Positions 31,134-44,018 of a stretch of DNA of 64,000 bases are shown piece after piece. Both the position numbers and the translations under genes were made by a program. The notes under the pieces are model-generated. The model had not been told where the DNA came from, did not search any database, and saw nothing but the letters and a program-made list of their open reading frames with translations. Origin of the DNA: Vibrio maritimus (GTDB lineage Bacteria; Pseudomonadota; Gammaproteobacteria; Enterobacterales; Vibrionaceae); the NCBI GenBank assembly GCA_003263775.1, contig JYJJ01000051.1:124001-188000 (forward strand), in the 5' to 3' direction. Position 1 is the stretch's first letter, and every line of letters starts with the position of its first letter.

Positions 31134-32153
31134 CTAGTCTTTATTAAATAAAGAGCTTGTTGATTGGCGATTTATTAAGTCTATGGGCGGCATTCGAGCC
31201 TCATATTGGCCTTTCAAAACCATACTTAGAATAGAGTTTGCGCACACAGTTCCAATCTCTTCAATGGGCTGCCTTAGTGTAGTGAGGGCTGGCGTAAAGT
31301 ATTTTGAAGTTGGCAAATCATCAAAACCAACCACGGAAACATCTTGCGGAACCTTAAGGCCATTGTCATGCAGTGCCTTGATTGCGCCATAGGCGGTGAG
31401 GTCATTGGCGGCAAAAATTGCAGAAAAATAGATGTTGGAGTCGATCAGCTCTTTTGTTGCGCTGTAGCCCAAATCCATACCAAAATCGCCTCTTTTGACC
31501 AGTTTGGAATTGATGGGAATGCTAGCTTCACTGAGCGCCTGTTTATAGCCTTCAAAACGCGCTGCTGCGTCGGGCTGGGAAGATAACCCTTTGATATGTG
31601 CAATGTTTGTATGGCCTTGCTGCAATAGATGGAGAGTCGCGATATAGCCGCCCATGACATTATCAAGATTGAGTGAACAAATGTTGTCTCCCTTTATGTC
31701 GTAGCCAACCGTGACGACAGGGATCGACTCGGCCGTCGCGAGTATTTTTTGGTTGTCTAAGTTGCCAGTTACAATAATGATGCCGTCAACATTGCTCTTA
31801 ATTAAGTATTCAAGCGCATGATTTTCAAGCTTGTTTTGCCAGTGTCCAGAGGCCATAACTAAAGAGTAGCCTTTGCTGATCAGCGTCTTTTCCATATCGT
31901 TGACGATAGTCGAAGTATATGGGCTATCTGGGTGTTGTACTAACACGCCGATGGTCATTGAACGTCGGCTCAAGTCCTGTTGCATTTGGAAACTGGGCTT
32001 GTAGCCGGTTTTTTTAACCGCATCCTCAATGCGTTCACTCTTCTCATCTGATACGTAGGTGGTACGGTTAAGAAAGCGTGAGACAGTACTGGGTGATACT
32101 CCGGCGAGTTTAGCCACATCGTAAACCGTGGCGGACTTTTTTTTCTTTTTCAT
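31134..32153 (-). CDS. LacI-family regulator
   Basis: 339 aa, intact. Canonical HTH (ATVYDVAKLAGVSPSTVSRFLN) after a lysine-rich N-terminus, a hinge at about 50-60, and an effector domain ending SVVGFDDLPTSKYFTPALTTLRQP. About 60 kb of this island contains several LacI regulators; this one lies next to GH5 on one side and the chemoreceptor/porin group on the other. It may respond to a cellodextrin (inference). Confidence 0.93.
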   Translation of the reverse strand: MKKKKKSATVYDVAKLAGVSPSTVSRFLNRTTYVSDEKSERIEDAVKKTGYKPSFQMQQDLSRRSMTIGVLVQHPDSPYTSTIVNDMEKTLISKGYSLVMASGHWQNKLENHALEYLIKSNVDGIIIVTGNLDNQKILATAESIPVVTVGYDIKGDNICSLNLDNVMGGYIATLHLLQQGHTNIAHIKGLSSQPDAAARFEGYKQALSEASIPINSKLVKRGDFGMDLGYSATKELIDSNIYFSAIFAANDLTAYGAIKALHDNGLKVPQDVSVVGFDDLPTSKYFTPALTTLRQPIEEIGTVCANSILSMVLKGQYEARMPPIDLINRQSTSSLFNKD

Positions 32154-32402
32154 TATTATGACTTAAGCAGCAAAGCGAAGGTATAAGTTGATATTAATAT
32201 TATTACCCATTTTTTGGTTAGTTAGATTTACTGATTCTGTGCGGAGTATCAAGCTATTTCTTGGTTATGAAGATAGCTTGATATACCTAGTGCATGAATC
32301 TATCATTAGAGTGGTGAATGGAAGCTATGTAACTTATTCTAACAATTCGTAGTTCTTTGTATTATTTGTTTTATTATTAAATGCTTGTCTTGATTTTTTT
32401 CC

Positions 32403-34430
32403 TTAATCGATTAGTGGTACTACTTCTTTATTAGTCGGAAGCTTGAAGTTAGCGGTAAGTGCCAACTGTTTCTCTGCCATTTGCTCTAAATTAAGACCGT
32501 GTTGAGTGAGGGATTCAAATTTTTCAGCGCTTGATTCGGATAGCTTAAAAATATCATTGACACTGTTTGTTACCTCGCTGGCAACCGATTGGTGTTCTGT
32601 TGTCGCCGAAGCAATGTTGGTACTGCGGTTTTCAATATCGTTGAGTAGAAGGTGTATACCCTTTAGATTCTGTTCGACGCTGCCTGCTTGAGTGATGCAT
32701 TGGTTCATATCATGAGCACAGAGGTTGATTTGTGAGACGGCAAATTCAGTACTGGTTTGTAGCTGCTCTATCTTCTGCTTAATTTCAAAGGTTGAGTTAG
32801 TGGTTTTTGCAGCTAGTACTCGTACCTCATCAGCCACAACTGAAAATCCTCTTCCTTGTTCACCCGCGCGAGCGGCTTCAATGGCTGCATTGAGCGCGAG
32901 CAGATTGGTTTGCTCTGAAATCCCTGAGATAACTTCCAGAATTGTTTCGATGCTTGCGACTTCTTGTTCCAACTCTTCTATCGTTGCCGTTGACTCAGAA
33001 AGTCGAGAGGACAGAGTACCTAGCAGATTAGCATTGGCATTAATCGCGCTTTGTCCTTGAGAAGAGAGGTCAACAGCTTCTGTTACAGTAGATAGAGTAT
33101 CGTTGGCTGACTGAGCAATTTCCCTCACCGCACATTCAATCTGCTTCATTGCAGTAGCAACTTGAGTTGTTTGCATCGTCTGGCGCGTTATGTCCTCAGT
33201 CAGTTGGTCACTGGTGTGTTGGTTCTCGATAGATGCTTGATTAAGTTGATCTGCAGAGCTGCGTAGTTGGAATATCACTTCAGATAAGTGCTCTAAAACC
33301 AAGTTCACTTTGTTGGCAATGTTTCCAAACTCGTTGTGGCTTTGACAGTCCACTTTTGCCGAGAGATCTTTTTGTGCTAGGTGTTCTAGCGCAGTTTGTA
33401 CTTGTTTGCTTGGCCTCCTAACTGAGGTAGCCAGGCGAATGGCAATAACAAGAGCAATGAGGATTGACGAAATAAGCACGCCAACCAAGACAGAAACCAC
33501 GTGGTGAGCACTGGTTATCGCCTCCGTTTCTACGGTTTTTGTGCTCGAGTCTGCATAGTCAGAGAGCTGCTGAATGGCTGTTAGGTGAGCGTCGATTAAT
33601 GTAGTTAAGTGTGCTCTTTGAGTCGATAGTTGGTCAAATAGCTCGTAAGCCTTAATATGCAGGCTCATTGCACCAGATTTACTAAACAGCTGAGTTGAGA
33701 ATAGTTTAGTTGCTTGTTCGGTAGAGCGAGAAAGAGCAGGGGAATCGGCTCGCAATACATCGACGGCTTGTTGAAAGCGCTCTTTGCGAGAGGAGAAGCT
33801 GCGCTTTGATGCATTGAGTTCGACAATATCTTGCATCGAAAATGCTTTGTTGGCATCTACGCTGAGCACACTCAGTTGTGATAGTAAGCCTTGGATAGCA
33901 GTGCGCTCATTAGAACTGTTTGCATTGGATAATCCACTGACGAGATCAGAAGTCATTTGATTAACAATCGGTTGAAACTTTGATTGCTGGAAGTCATCTT
34001 GATCTTTTAGGTCGAGGAACTGCTCATACAAGTCGGTTACAGTCGCAATTTGATTCAGTACTTCAGCACTACCAGACTTAATAATAGAAAGTGTTTCTTG
34101 GGTATTTGTATTGGACTCTAAGTGTTGTGAGATCCATTGCTCCTCGGTGTGGTAGTGGGTATTTTTTTCTTCAATGTCCGCTGCTAATGGTTCAAGCTCG
34201 TCAATATACATTGCGGCTAAATAGCGTGTGAGGCTTCGATTGATATCAAGGAAAGCGATGGTCAACGCCGATGTGTGCAACATGAGTGGCGTTGATTCAT
34301 GGGTGATGGATTCAATTCGATCAGTCATTTTCGAAGTAGATTGAATCGCATACCAAGATGAAGCCATCATAATGGTAATAAGTAGAAAGAAGCTAATGTA
34401 AATTCGAGTGACGATTGATGACAGTTTCAT
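32403..34430 (-). CDS. Methyl-accepting chemotaxis protein
   Basis: 675 aa from the ATG at 34430, where a typical MCP N-terminal membrane helix begins ([17 protein letters not shown]). A periplasmic all-helical sensor (about 30-310) is bounded by a second TM at about 315-340, then HAMP and the signalling hairpin tip [28 protein letters not shown]. The long helical sensor resembles bimodular (HBM-like) sensors. Adjacent to the porin genes, it may sense a sugar or a binding protein carrying one (inference). Confidence 0.92.
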   Translation of the reverse strand: MKLSSIVTRIYISFFLLITIMMASSWYAIQSTSKMTDRIESITHESTPLMLHTSALTIAFLDINRSLTRYLAAMYIDELEPLAADIEEKNTHYHTEEQWISQHLESNTNTQETLSIIKSGSAEVLNQIATVTDLYEQFLDLKDQDDFQQSKFQPIVNQMTSDLVSGLSNANSSNERTAIQGLLSQLSVLSVDANKAFSMQDIVELNASKRSFSSRKERFQQAVDVLRADSPALSRSTEQATKLFSTQLFSKSGAMSLHIKAYELFDQLSTQRAHLTTLIDAHLTAIQQLSDYADSSTKTVETEAITSAHHVVSVLVGVLISSILIALVIAIRLATSVRRPSKQVQTALEHLAQKDLSAKVDCQSHNEFGNIANKVNLVLEHLSEVIFQLRSSADQLNQASIENQHTSDQLTEDITRQTMQTTQVATAMKQIECAVREIAQSANDTLSTVTEAVDLSSQGQSAINANANLLGTLSSRLSESTATIEELEQEVASIETILEVISGISEQTNLLALNAAIEAARAGEQGRGFSVVADEVRVLAAKTTNSTFEIKQKIEQLQTSTEFAVSQINLCAHDMNQCITQAGSVEQNLKGIHLLLNDIENRSTNIASATTEHQSVASEVTNSVNDIFKLSESSAEKFESLTQHGLNLEQMAEKQLALTANFKLPTNKEVVPLID

Positions 34431-34496
34431 CGAATAAACTCCTAGGTGGTCAATACAAATGGTGTGAATTTGGAGTTCGTAGCGTAGATAAAGAGT

Positions 34497-34528
34497 GGGG
34501 AAAAAAGGGCCTGAATTGTCAGGCCCAA
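34497..34528 (-). terminator. Terminator after the first porin gene
   Basis: The minus strand reads GGGCCTGACAATTCAGGCCC followed by six T residues, 24 bases downstream of the porin stop, separating it from the chemoreceptor gene. Confidence 0.88.
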
Positions 34529-34551
34529 ATAGTGGGAACCCTAATTGTTCA

Positions 34552-35832
34552 TTACCACCATGCTTCAAACATTGCGCCAGCTGCTAACGTATCTACCTTC
34601 TCAACGTCAGTTGCTTTAACGTCACCTGCAGTTACGTAAAAGCGCAGCATTGGACGGCTCCATGGCAAACCACCAAGTGATACGTTTTGAGAAAGCGTCA
34701 CTTTCCAACCTTTTTTCTCAGTGTCGTCATCGTGATCTTCCATCGCATAACCCGCTTCTAGCCAGGTAGAATGAACGTCATCCCATTGGTACATAGGACG
34801 AGCAATAACAGAGTATTCATTGCGATCCGACGTGTCTTCACCGTTTAGTTGTTTAAAAGAGGCTAGGTAATCCACTTTAAATGCATCTGTCGGGCTAATG
34901 CCACCTTCTAAACTCGCGTAGATGACTTTAAGATCATCATTCAAATCGAAAGCGCTGTTGTCTGAGTTGTCCGCATATTTAAAAACGAACTTGTTTGATG
35001 CACCAAGACCCAATGTTGCACCTAATTGCCAAGAGTTATTGTCTTGTACGGATACATCCGCTTGCTTAGATGCAAAGCCATAGTTTGCGTACAGATCCAG
35101 GGCACCAATGCCTAGGTCAATGCCGTGAAGTTTAGAAGTAACTGCGTATTTACCGTTGTCGTTACCTAGCGCACCTGTTGCAGAGTCGACTTGGCCGACA
35201 ATACCCATATCAAGTTTAACGCCACCTAGGTTTAGGTTATTGAAACCACCACCTTGACCATCATGTGACATCCAAAAGTAGTCGTTTAGACCTTGTTGAG
35301 GACGCTGGTGGAAGTCACGGCCTGCCCACATGTATAGCTCAGGCTGGCTTTCGAAGACATTAGTCACACCTGCATACATTTTCTTAAGGTTGACACCACC
35401 TTCAGAATTCCATGCTCGGTTACCCCATTGGTCAAACATGGCAACAATATCCCACACTGCGCCATTGTCTGCTTTCTTAGCGTACGCAAATTGGATTTCA
35501 CCACCGTTTGCTTCGTTACCAAGACGACCCACTGAGCGACCCGAACTACCGACATCAACATAAGCAGAGTCACTATCTGAATAATGCATGCCATAACGAG
35601 CATAACCAGAGAAAATAAGGCCTTGAGGTGGCTCAAAATCTGGAGTAAGCACAGCTGGCTGTTGGTCATAAATATAATCCGTTTCTTGAACTTTGGTTTC
35701 AAGTTCTTGAATACGTTTTGTCAGCTCTTCAATTTGAGCCGCATTGTTACTTTCAGTTTCTGAAAAAGATGAAAAAGAGACCAGAGATGCAGCCACTGCT
35801 ACGGCAACAGGAAGTTTTTTAAGATGGTACAT
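34552..35832 (-). CDS. LamB-type carbohydrate porin
   Basis: 426 aa with signal peptide and an N-terminal coiled-coil stretch ([20 protein letters not shown], about 30-50), as in ScrY/BglH-like porins, then an LamB barrel: [28 protein letters not shown], ending in FEAWW with a terminal aromatic residue for BAM insertion. Sugar specificity is not evident; its position suggests beta-glucan or xylan oligosaccharides rather than maltodextrins (inference). Has its own terminator. Confidence 0.9.
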   Translation of the reverse strand: MYHLKKLPVAVAVAASLVSFSSFSETESNNAAQIEELTKRIQELETKVQETDYIYDQQPAVLTPDFEPPQGLIFSGYARYGMHYSDSDSAYVDVGSSGRSVGRLGNEANGGEIQFAYAKKADNGAVWDIVAMFDQWGNRAWNSEGGVNLKKMYAGVTNVFESQPELYMWAGRDFHQRPQQGLNDYFWMSHDGQGGGFNNLNLGGVKLDMGIVGQVDSATGALGNDNGKYAVTSKLHGIDLGIGALDLYANYGFASKQADVSVQDNNSWQLGATLGLGASNKFVFKYADNSDNSAFDLNDDLKVIYASLEGGISPTDAFKVDYLASFKQLNGEDTSDRNEYSVIARPMYQWDDVHSTWLEAGYAMEDHDDDTEKKGWKVTLSQNVSLGGLPWSRPMLRFYVTAGDVKATDVEKVDTLAAGAMFEAWW

Positions 35833-36324
35833 ACTATTTCCTTATAAGTTTATTTTGATGCTTGGTTGTTTTTGTTATCAATAATCTTAAGGAATGAAAT
35901 GAATGAAAATATAGATTGGCTTCACATCTAAATGCGGGATTTAAACTCATGAAACAAGCAGTACCGTTGTGCATGTATGTAACCTATTGATTTTAAATGA
36001 GTAAATTTGATTGTTGAATAATAATCTAGAATTTGAATGCGGTTTCGTTTCATGACTTAGAAGGTGATTAATCACAGGTTTTTATATGCATTTAATACGT
36101 AACATGGAGAGGGTGATGAAATTTTTCATGATGTTGAAATAAGTGAAATTTATATTGTGACTACGGTCTTGTATTTATTGATTATTCTGATGTTGAGTGA
36201 AAATATACACCTATGGAAGGTACTGAATGGGTTTGTTTGGTCGATTTTTTATACTGGATATCGTCAATTATTTAAACGTGAGGTTTTAATGTTTGCTGAT
36301 GAAAGTTGGCAATAATACGGAGAT

Positions 36325-36373
36325 AAAAAGAGGCCGAACTCTTGCTGCCGCTTTGCTAGGGAGAGTTCGACCT
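36325..36373 (-). terminator. Terminator of the second porin gene
   Basis: The minus strand reads AGGTCGAACTCT...AGAGTTCGGCCT with one mismatch, then CTTTTTATC. This is a long-loop hairpin with a T tract about 145 bases past the porin stop. Confidence 0.65.
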
Positions 36374-36483
36374 TAAAGCTCCGATGAAGGAGTGGGGGTA
36401 ATTGCTGTTGTCAGCAATGAAAAAACAATAGAAACTGATACGGTTATCGAATGTGAAACACCTCCTATCTCAAGAGTTCATAA

Positions 36484-36510
36484 TATCCCCCTGAACAAGC
36501 CAGGGGGATA
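36484..36510 (-). other. Stable hairpin just after the second porin stop
   Basis: TATCCCCCTG-AACAAGC-CAGGGGGATA, a perfect 10-bp stem with no T tract, 8 bases past the stop. Probably an mRNA 3'-end stabiliser or processing signal. Confidence 0.6.
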
Positions 36511-36517
36511 AGGCTCA

Positions 36518-37818
36518 TTACCACCACATGTCGACTTGAACACCTACGATAAAGTCGTGGTCATCTTCACCTGCGTTTGAAGAAACGCCTGGGTTACCCT
36601 TTAGGTAAGTCGCAAGTAAGCGGATTTCTGGTGCTGGTCCAAAGCCTGTACCTACTGTCCAAGTAGGGGCGATAGTTGCTTTGTACGTAGCGTTTCCACC
36701 ATTGTCACGGTTTACGCTGTTATCGGTGTAACCAAACTCAGCTGCGATTGCGAAGTCGTCGATAGAAGGCATGGTGTAAACTGGGCGAACCATTGCGTAC
36801 CAGTAAGAGAAATCATCTACGTTGTCATCATAAGATGTTTGCTCGTAACCGACTGCAGGGAAGAACAACCAGTTTTCACCAATGTAACCACCGTAAGCTT
36901 GAGCACGTACCGTTTGATCACCGTCTTTTACGCGGGTCATATTGGTTTGACCAACAACTGCATCAGGGTTAAATCCAGCGCCGCCAGGCTATACTGGTTA
37001 TAGTTGGTGAATGTACGACCTAACATCGTCGACCCACCTAGACCTTGACCATATTGAACGCCGATTTTTGAGAAACCGTTACCAAATCCAAAGAAGTTAG
37101 AAGGAGAGTACTGAACGTGGCCTTCGAAACCAGAGGTAGAGAATTCATCGCCGTTTACGTTTTCACCCATCTGTTTTGCCATACCTTCAATACGCCACTG
37201 ACCGTAATCTGCGCGCACATGGAAAGCGTTTAGCATTTCGTTTTGACCCAGTGACTGGTTACTAGCGATATAAGCGAAGTCCCACTTACCACCAGCAAGT
37301 TCGGTTCCTTTGAGGCCGATACCAGTACCTGAATAATCGGTATAGAAGAAGTCCGTCATGAAGATATAGTTGTCACGACCGTAATAACGCTGACCGCCCC
37401 AAAGTGTACCTGTGTTAGAGACGCCATCAAATTCTACAAAGGACTCAATTAGACCCGTAGCTTTACCGTCAATGTTTGCAAACAAGTTACTTCCATTGCC
37501 GTTTGGGTTGTCCTGACCTAGGCGTGCATTAATGCGAACGCTCTTGCCATCTGAGTCCTCGGATTTCTCCCAGTCCCAGCGCTGCATGAAAGCAAGCTCC
37601 CAGAAATCATCAGCTTCTAAACCCAGACGACCTAGTGTTTCTTTTTGTCCACCCCATTCATGTTGTTTAAAGTCATTCTTGGCGCTAGTAAGAGCACCTG
37701 CACGGAAGTAACCGTGGAATTCAAAATCTGAGGTTGGTTTTTCGGCTAAAGCTGGCATTGAAGATATTGCAGCCACTCCTGCAATAAATAGCGCTTTGCT
37801 TAATGCTGTTTTTTCCAT
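36518..37818 (-). CDS. Second LamB-type carbohydrate porin (frameshifted)
   Basis: About 433 aa once one base is restored near 36981-36988. Start ATG at 37818 has GGAG 6 bases upstream; signal peptide MEKTALSKALFIAGVAAISSMPALA. Barrel features: FEFHGYFRAGAL at the first strand, YYGRDNYIFMTDFFYTDYSGTGIGL (the LamB constriction-loop region), and terminal VGVQVDMWW. It is more maltoporin-like than the neighbour at 34552 and lacks its coiled coil. Two different porins side by side suggest uptake of different oligosaccharides. Confidence 0.88.
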
Positions 37819-38296
37819 GTTGTTCTCCAACTAATTATATGAATAGCATTTAGTACTTATCGGGTATGGTAAGAGATAAGTTGCAATCAATATTAGGTAG
37901 CCAAACCATATATTTAGGTGATGTTGATCACTTGGAGATGGAGAATTTTGTTGACGTTTGTCACGATAAAATAATAATGGAAAATATGAAAATTGAATTG
38001 AGATATTACGTAAATATTACGTTTTTTCATTATTTGGTTTTTCTTTTTTATGAATGCGTTTGTAAGAGGTTTTATGTAATTCGTTAACCCTATTTCGAAA
38101 TTTATCATTTTAAACGAAATCGAATTGACCTCACACTCAGGCAATGGATTAAGTCGGAGTGGTTAATTAGAATTGGTAGGCGAACAAACTAATAATAAAC
38201 AAGTGATGTGATTGATTTGTGTTTTGTTAAGAGCTGTTCTAATTAGAGAGATTCTTGCCGACCATCACTTGAATTGTTTCCACATGGAGGAGTCCA
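37819..38296. promoter_or_regulatory. Divergent AT-rich promoter region between the second porin and malM
   Basis: About 478 bases, very AT-rich, with no convincing gene (a weak 73-codon frame at 37866-38087 has no ribosome-binding site or family). A CRP-like site lies at 37917-37932. Promoters for both the porin and malM are expected here. Confidence 0.55.
37917..37932 (+). promoter_or_regulatory. CRP-like site upstream of the second porin
   Basis: GGTGATGTTGATCACT has the GTGA-N6-TCAC core of a CRP site and lies about 100 bases upstream of the porin start, a typical activating distance. Confidence 0.55.
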
Positions 38297-39184
38297 ATGA
38301 AACGTGTGCTTTTAGCCGCCATCATCGCGTCTGTGATGGGATGTACATCATCCCAAGTTCAAACTAGTGAGTCGAGTCCATTAGGCATTGCAGAACTTAA
38401 TATCCAAAAAGATTGTTGTACAGCGCTGAATATGATTTCGTATGAACCCTTTACCAAGTCAGGCGATTTGACCGCTGTAATTGATACTAACTCACAAAAG
38501 GCTGGTTTAGTGAGTGGTGTGACTTATGTCAAAGGGTATCAACTCCCTGCTTTTGAGGGGGAGGCGAACTTAGAAGTGATTTCACTTGTTGGTAACCAAG
38601 TTTTCATCCCATCAGTTCTAGTATTAGACAGTGAATACAAGGCGCTGGATGTACTTTCTAGTGATGATCTAAGATATCAAAATAGTGGGATAATGTACTC
38701 CACACATTATGTTTTGGAGAAAACTATCTCCCAAAAATATCCAAACGGAAAATCGCCTCGCTATATATTAATTTTCACCACCGATAAGGATCTAGCAAAT
38801 TCCACTCTGATTAAGCCCTCAAGTGATTCGGCGATTCGCTCTGGGAGTGTAGAAGCTAACCTCGCAGCCAATACAGAATGGAAGATCCCACACGCGGCAA
38901 TCGGTACCGTTGAGTTAGAACTCGATTACAACGGACCTGCAATAAGGCAAGAGTCAGATCAACAACAGCAACAACGTGAAGCCGCTTTAGTTACTGTTGT
39001 CGTTGCGGAACAACAATCCGCCATGGAACAAGAGTTTGTTGAATTGTTTGACGACAAAATTCGTACGGCTGTAAGAGCCGGTGAATTTGACCGTGCTTTG
39101 GATATTATGAAGCAAGCTGAAAAGCAGGGCTCACCAACAGCAAGAGAAACGTTTGTTGAAGCAATGAAAAACTTCGAGGGCTAA
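38297..39184 (+). CDS. malM: MalM-family periplasmic protein
   Basis: 295 aa with a lipoprotein-like signal (MKRVLLAAIIASVMGC) and the MalM arrangement: a CC-containing early segment (QKDCCTALNMISYEPF), a beta-rich middle, and a C-terminal helix-rich tail with VVAEQQSAMEQEFVELFDDKIRTA. In E. coli, MalM is encoded after lamB in the maltose regulon and is linked to periplasmic sugar handling, but its function is unclear. Here it lies next to two LamB-like porins, suggesting a retained LamB-MalM partnership in a non-maltose system (inference). ATG preceded by GGAGGAG. Confidence 0.88.
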   Translation: MKRVLLAAIIASVMGCTSSQVQTSESSPLGIAELNIQKDCCTALNMISYEPFTKSGDLTAVIDTNSQKAGLVSGVTYVKGYQLPAFEGEANLEVISLVGNQVFIPSVLVLDSEYKALDVLSSDDLRYQNSGIMYSTHYVLEKTISQKYPNGKSPRYILIFTTDKDLANSTLIKPSSDSAIRSGSVEANLAANTEWKIPHAAIGTVELELDYNGPAIRQESDQQQQQREAALVTVVVAEQQSAMEQEFVELFDDKIRTAVRAGEFDRALDIMKQAEKQGSPTARETFVEAMKNFEG

Positions 39185-39230
39185 TTTTTATCTAAGACTG
39201 CTTTACGTTCAGCATTGTTTCAGTATTTGC

Positions 39231-39259
39231 AAAGCCCGCACGATTACGTGCGGGCTTTG
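39231..39259. terminator. Bidirectional terminator between malM and the cytochrome gene
   Basis: AAAGCCCGCAC-GATTAC-GTGCGGGCTTT perfect stem between the two convergent genes, with short T-rich flanks on either strand. Confidence 0.8.
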
Positions 39260-39288
39260 TATTCAATCGGACTCAATGCACTCATTGC

Positions 39289-41600
39289 CTAGAGCGCCAT
39301 AAGATAATCCACGAGTTCATTTCTCGCTTGCTGGCTAGCGTTAAAGTAGTTAGCCGATTGTGTTTGCGCATCTCCTCCATGCCTCTGTATTACGGCATCA
39401 ATACTGCTGGCTTGGCCGTCATGCATGAGCGTTAACGCTTCTGTGTTGCCACTTTTCACATAGCCGCCTAAACCGAGTCCCCAAAGCGGTGCTGTGCGGA
39501 ATGCACCTTCCCCTAAGTCATGAAGGAGCAGATCCGTATAAGGGTGAATCGTTTGATTAGAAAGCTCAGGAAACTCACTATCAGCGCCAGTCTGTACCGT
39601 CATTTTGTGGCAAGTATTACAGCCAAACTCTTGAAAACGGGTGTGTCCAGGCATAGTTGTTAAGTTTTCACGAGGTGTCGGCACGGCGACAAGTTTTGTA
39701 TACACAACCATGTCCTGGACATGGTTGTCTTCGAGCTCCATTGGTCCAAAGCCTTCAAAACTGGTGCCTATTCCCATGTCATCGTGCAGTGCTTTAGCGA
39801 TCTGATGCTCAACGCTCATGGTTTCAGCCCGCCAACCAAAGCGCCCAACGTACTGCTGTCCTTCAACAGTGACATAGTTGACTGTACCACCATTCTCTTC
39901 AGCCCATAGTTCAATGGTTTGCTGAGGGATGTTTTCTAGTAGACCAAGACCAAACATTTTGGGCGGGACAACGTCTTGCCTTTCCTGCATATCACCTACG
40001 CCGTTAAGAGTGTGACATTGGGTACAGCTCGGTTGAATTGGATTGGTTGTCAAACCTGCCATTTCTGGGAAGGGTAGGTTGCCATTGATAGCTTGTGGAC
40101 CGGGCAGAAACTCTTCAACATGTTCACCAGTTGTAAAGTTGGTGTGGATAAGTCGACGTCCGTCTAGCCAAGCTTGGACGTTGGCTCTCTCGAGATTGTA
40201 TGCATGCTGCATAAAGCTCAAACGCTGCTGTGCGCCGCCGCTTGCAGATAGCTGAGGGATGGTTGTATTGCCACCCAACTGAGCGAAGCTGTCATTGACG
40301 TTAAGTGGCCCTACTGCGCCATCACGATTGTTTACGGTTAACCCTTGCCCCAACACATACCTAAATGTTTGCCCATAGTAATTGACGTTGTCACCGGTTG
40401 TTTGCGCTCGATCGAAGCTGATAGTGGTTTCAAACTCTATTTGCTCACCAGCTTCAAACGGTCGATTGATGTGTGGCCAGCGCAGCATCACCGCTTGCCA
40501 TGTCGTCGCTGTTGCTCGCTGAGCGCGGCTGGCCTGACAAGCCGGTACTACTGAACCATCACTCAGTACTACATCCATGACATAACCATAATAGAAGTTC
40601 GTCTCATCACCATAAATCTTATGGTAGCGCCAGTTAGGGGTTTGTTGGTTGCAAGACTTCTCGTTGCCAAACACATCAGTCATTGCAATAGGGATAGCAC
40701 TGTTCAACGTTACCACTACACAAGGCTCTGATGTCCCACACGCAGACTGTCTCATGTCGCTGGCGCTTGGCAATGTATAGTCCTCCAGTACGAAAGATCC
40801 GAAACGTCCTTCCCAGTATTCAACATTAAAGTTATTGAAGTCATTCCCTGAGAGTTCATGTCGGACTCGGTAACGCTCGGCGATTTCTTGAACGACGACG
40901 CCGTCACCGCCAGAAATGGCATTTCGAGCGTACACCGAATCAGTGAACTGACCAGTCTCTCCTTGGTTGTCAGTCGCTTGATAAAGAATTTGATAAGTAC
41001 CCGGTTGAGAAGGCGTGAACTGCAACTGCCTTGTGCCTGAGAAACTGTCTCGTCTAATACGGTTTGATTATCTGGCGCGGTGACTTGTACTGATAGCTGA
41101 GCTATCGATGCTTGTTCACTCGTTGCTGTAGCAGAAATCGAAACATTTTCGCCAACGGTAGCGTTGCTTGGCGAAGCGCTAGCACTGATGGTTGGGGCTA
41201 CTGGTTCAACCGGAGGCGGTGTGGTTCCGCCTCCACCACTGATGCCGTCTGCGTCAGCGGTTATGGTGTATTCTGGAGAAATGTATTGGGAAAGTACGTT
41301 ATCCTGAACTTTTAGCTGTAATCGATAAGTTTCACCTGAAATTATGGATTGCTCTGCCACCGTTCTCTGCCAGAAGCCTTCGACCAGCTCGGCGCTACCA
41401 CAATAGTCATCGACACATAAATACGCCCATTGACCTGTCCACCCTCCGTCTTCTGCGTAAGCAATCGCGGGGCTGCCGGATTCAATACGAGTATTTATTT
41501 CTGCTAAAGAAAGTGGACTGTAAAAGGCGAGGATTAAAGAACCTAGCCCCAATGCTCTAAGACATTTTTGATTAGGAGGGGAGTGTTTGATTTTTTGCAT
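39289..41600 (-). CDS. Secreted CBM31-Ig-dihaem cytochrome fusion (frameshifted)
   Basis: About 770 aa once one base is restored near 41030. Signal peptide, then a module (about 35-120) with GWTGQWAYLCVDDYC, matching the CBM31 core [15 protein letters not shown] of the xylanase encoded next door. A glycine/proline linker and an Ig-like domain follow, then a large C-terminal region with two haem c motifs, CTQCH and CNTCH, and a COG3488 (DHOR) ending APLWGLGLGGY...LMHDGQASS...RHGGDAQ. It looks like a secreted c-type cytochrome targeted to beta-1,3-xylan. The redox role, such as electron supply or peroxidase, is inference. I do not know a described example. Confidence 0.85.
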
Positions 41601-43739
<2,139 letters not shown>

Positions 43740-43751
43740 GTAACCTCTTAA

Positions 43752-43778
43752 AATAGAGGGAATAATACTCCCTCTATT
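43752..43778 (+). terminator. Terminator after the xylanase
   Basis: AATAGAGGGA/TCCCTCTATT stem, 12 bases past the stop, followed by ATTTCATTT. Moderately T-rich, so a likely terminator. Confidence 0.7.
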
Positions 43779-43914
43779 ATTTCATTTAATAATACAATTT
43801 CATTTCGTGTTATTGTTGCATATGAAATGATAAGCTTCGTAGGTTATTCATATCGCTACTTTTCCTCGTCAGATCTTAATTCTTCTTCATGGTTTTTCAT
43901 GCGCTTCATTCGAG

Positions 43915-43928
43915 GTGTGATCTCACAC
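43915..43928. promoter_or_regulatory. Inverted repeat GTGTGA-TC-TCACAC upstream of galM
   Basis: Perfect 6-bp arms with a 2-base spacer, about 90 bases upstream of the galM start. Arms resemble CRP halves but the spacing is too short for CRP; another regulator is more likely. Confidence 0.4.
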
Positions 43929-44018
43929 ATTGTTATGCTTTTTCGTCAAGCAAGAGATAAATATCATAATAGCGCTACGCATTCCGAATTCTAAAATCAT
44001 AATAAAAAAGGAGTGGAT

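Larger units (their letters stand above)
35833..36517. promoter_or_regulatory. Long regulatory region upstream of the first porin
   Basis: About 685 bases without a convincing gene. It holds, from left to right, a degenerate LacI-type site GAATGCGGTTTC (36035-36046), a perfect palindrome GTGATTAATCAC (36064-36075), a 14-bp inverted repeat ATGAAA-TT-TTTCAT near 36116, a terminator for the second porin (36325-36373) and a hairpin at 36484-36510. The region left of about 36200 is likely the porin promoter. Confidence 0.5.

Noticed and set aside
36325..36373. A regulatory small RNA in the porin intergenic region
   Set aside because: The hairpin with a minus-strand T tract is more simply the terminator of the second porin gene; no promoter for an independent RNA is evident.
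37866..38087. A 73-codon AT-rich frame upstream of malM
   Set aside because: No ribosome-binding site, no recognisable domain and composition like intergenic DNA. It overlaps a likely CRP-controlled promoter.
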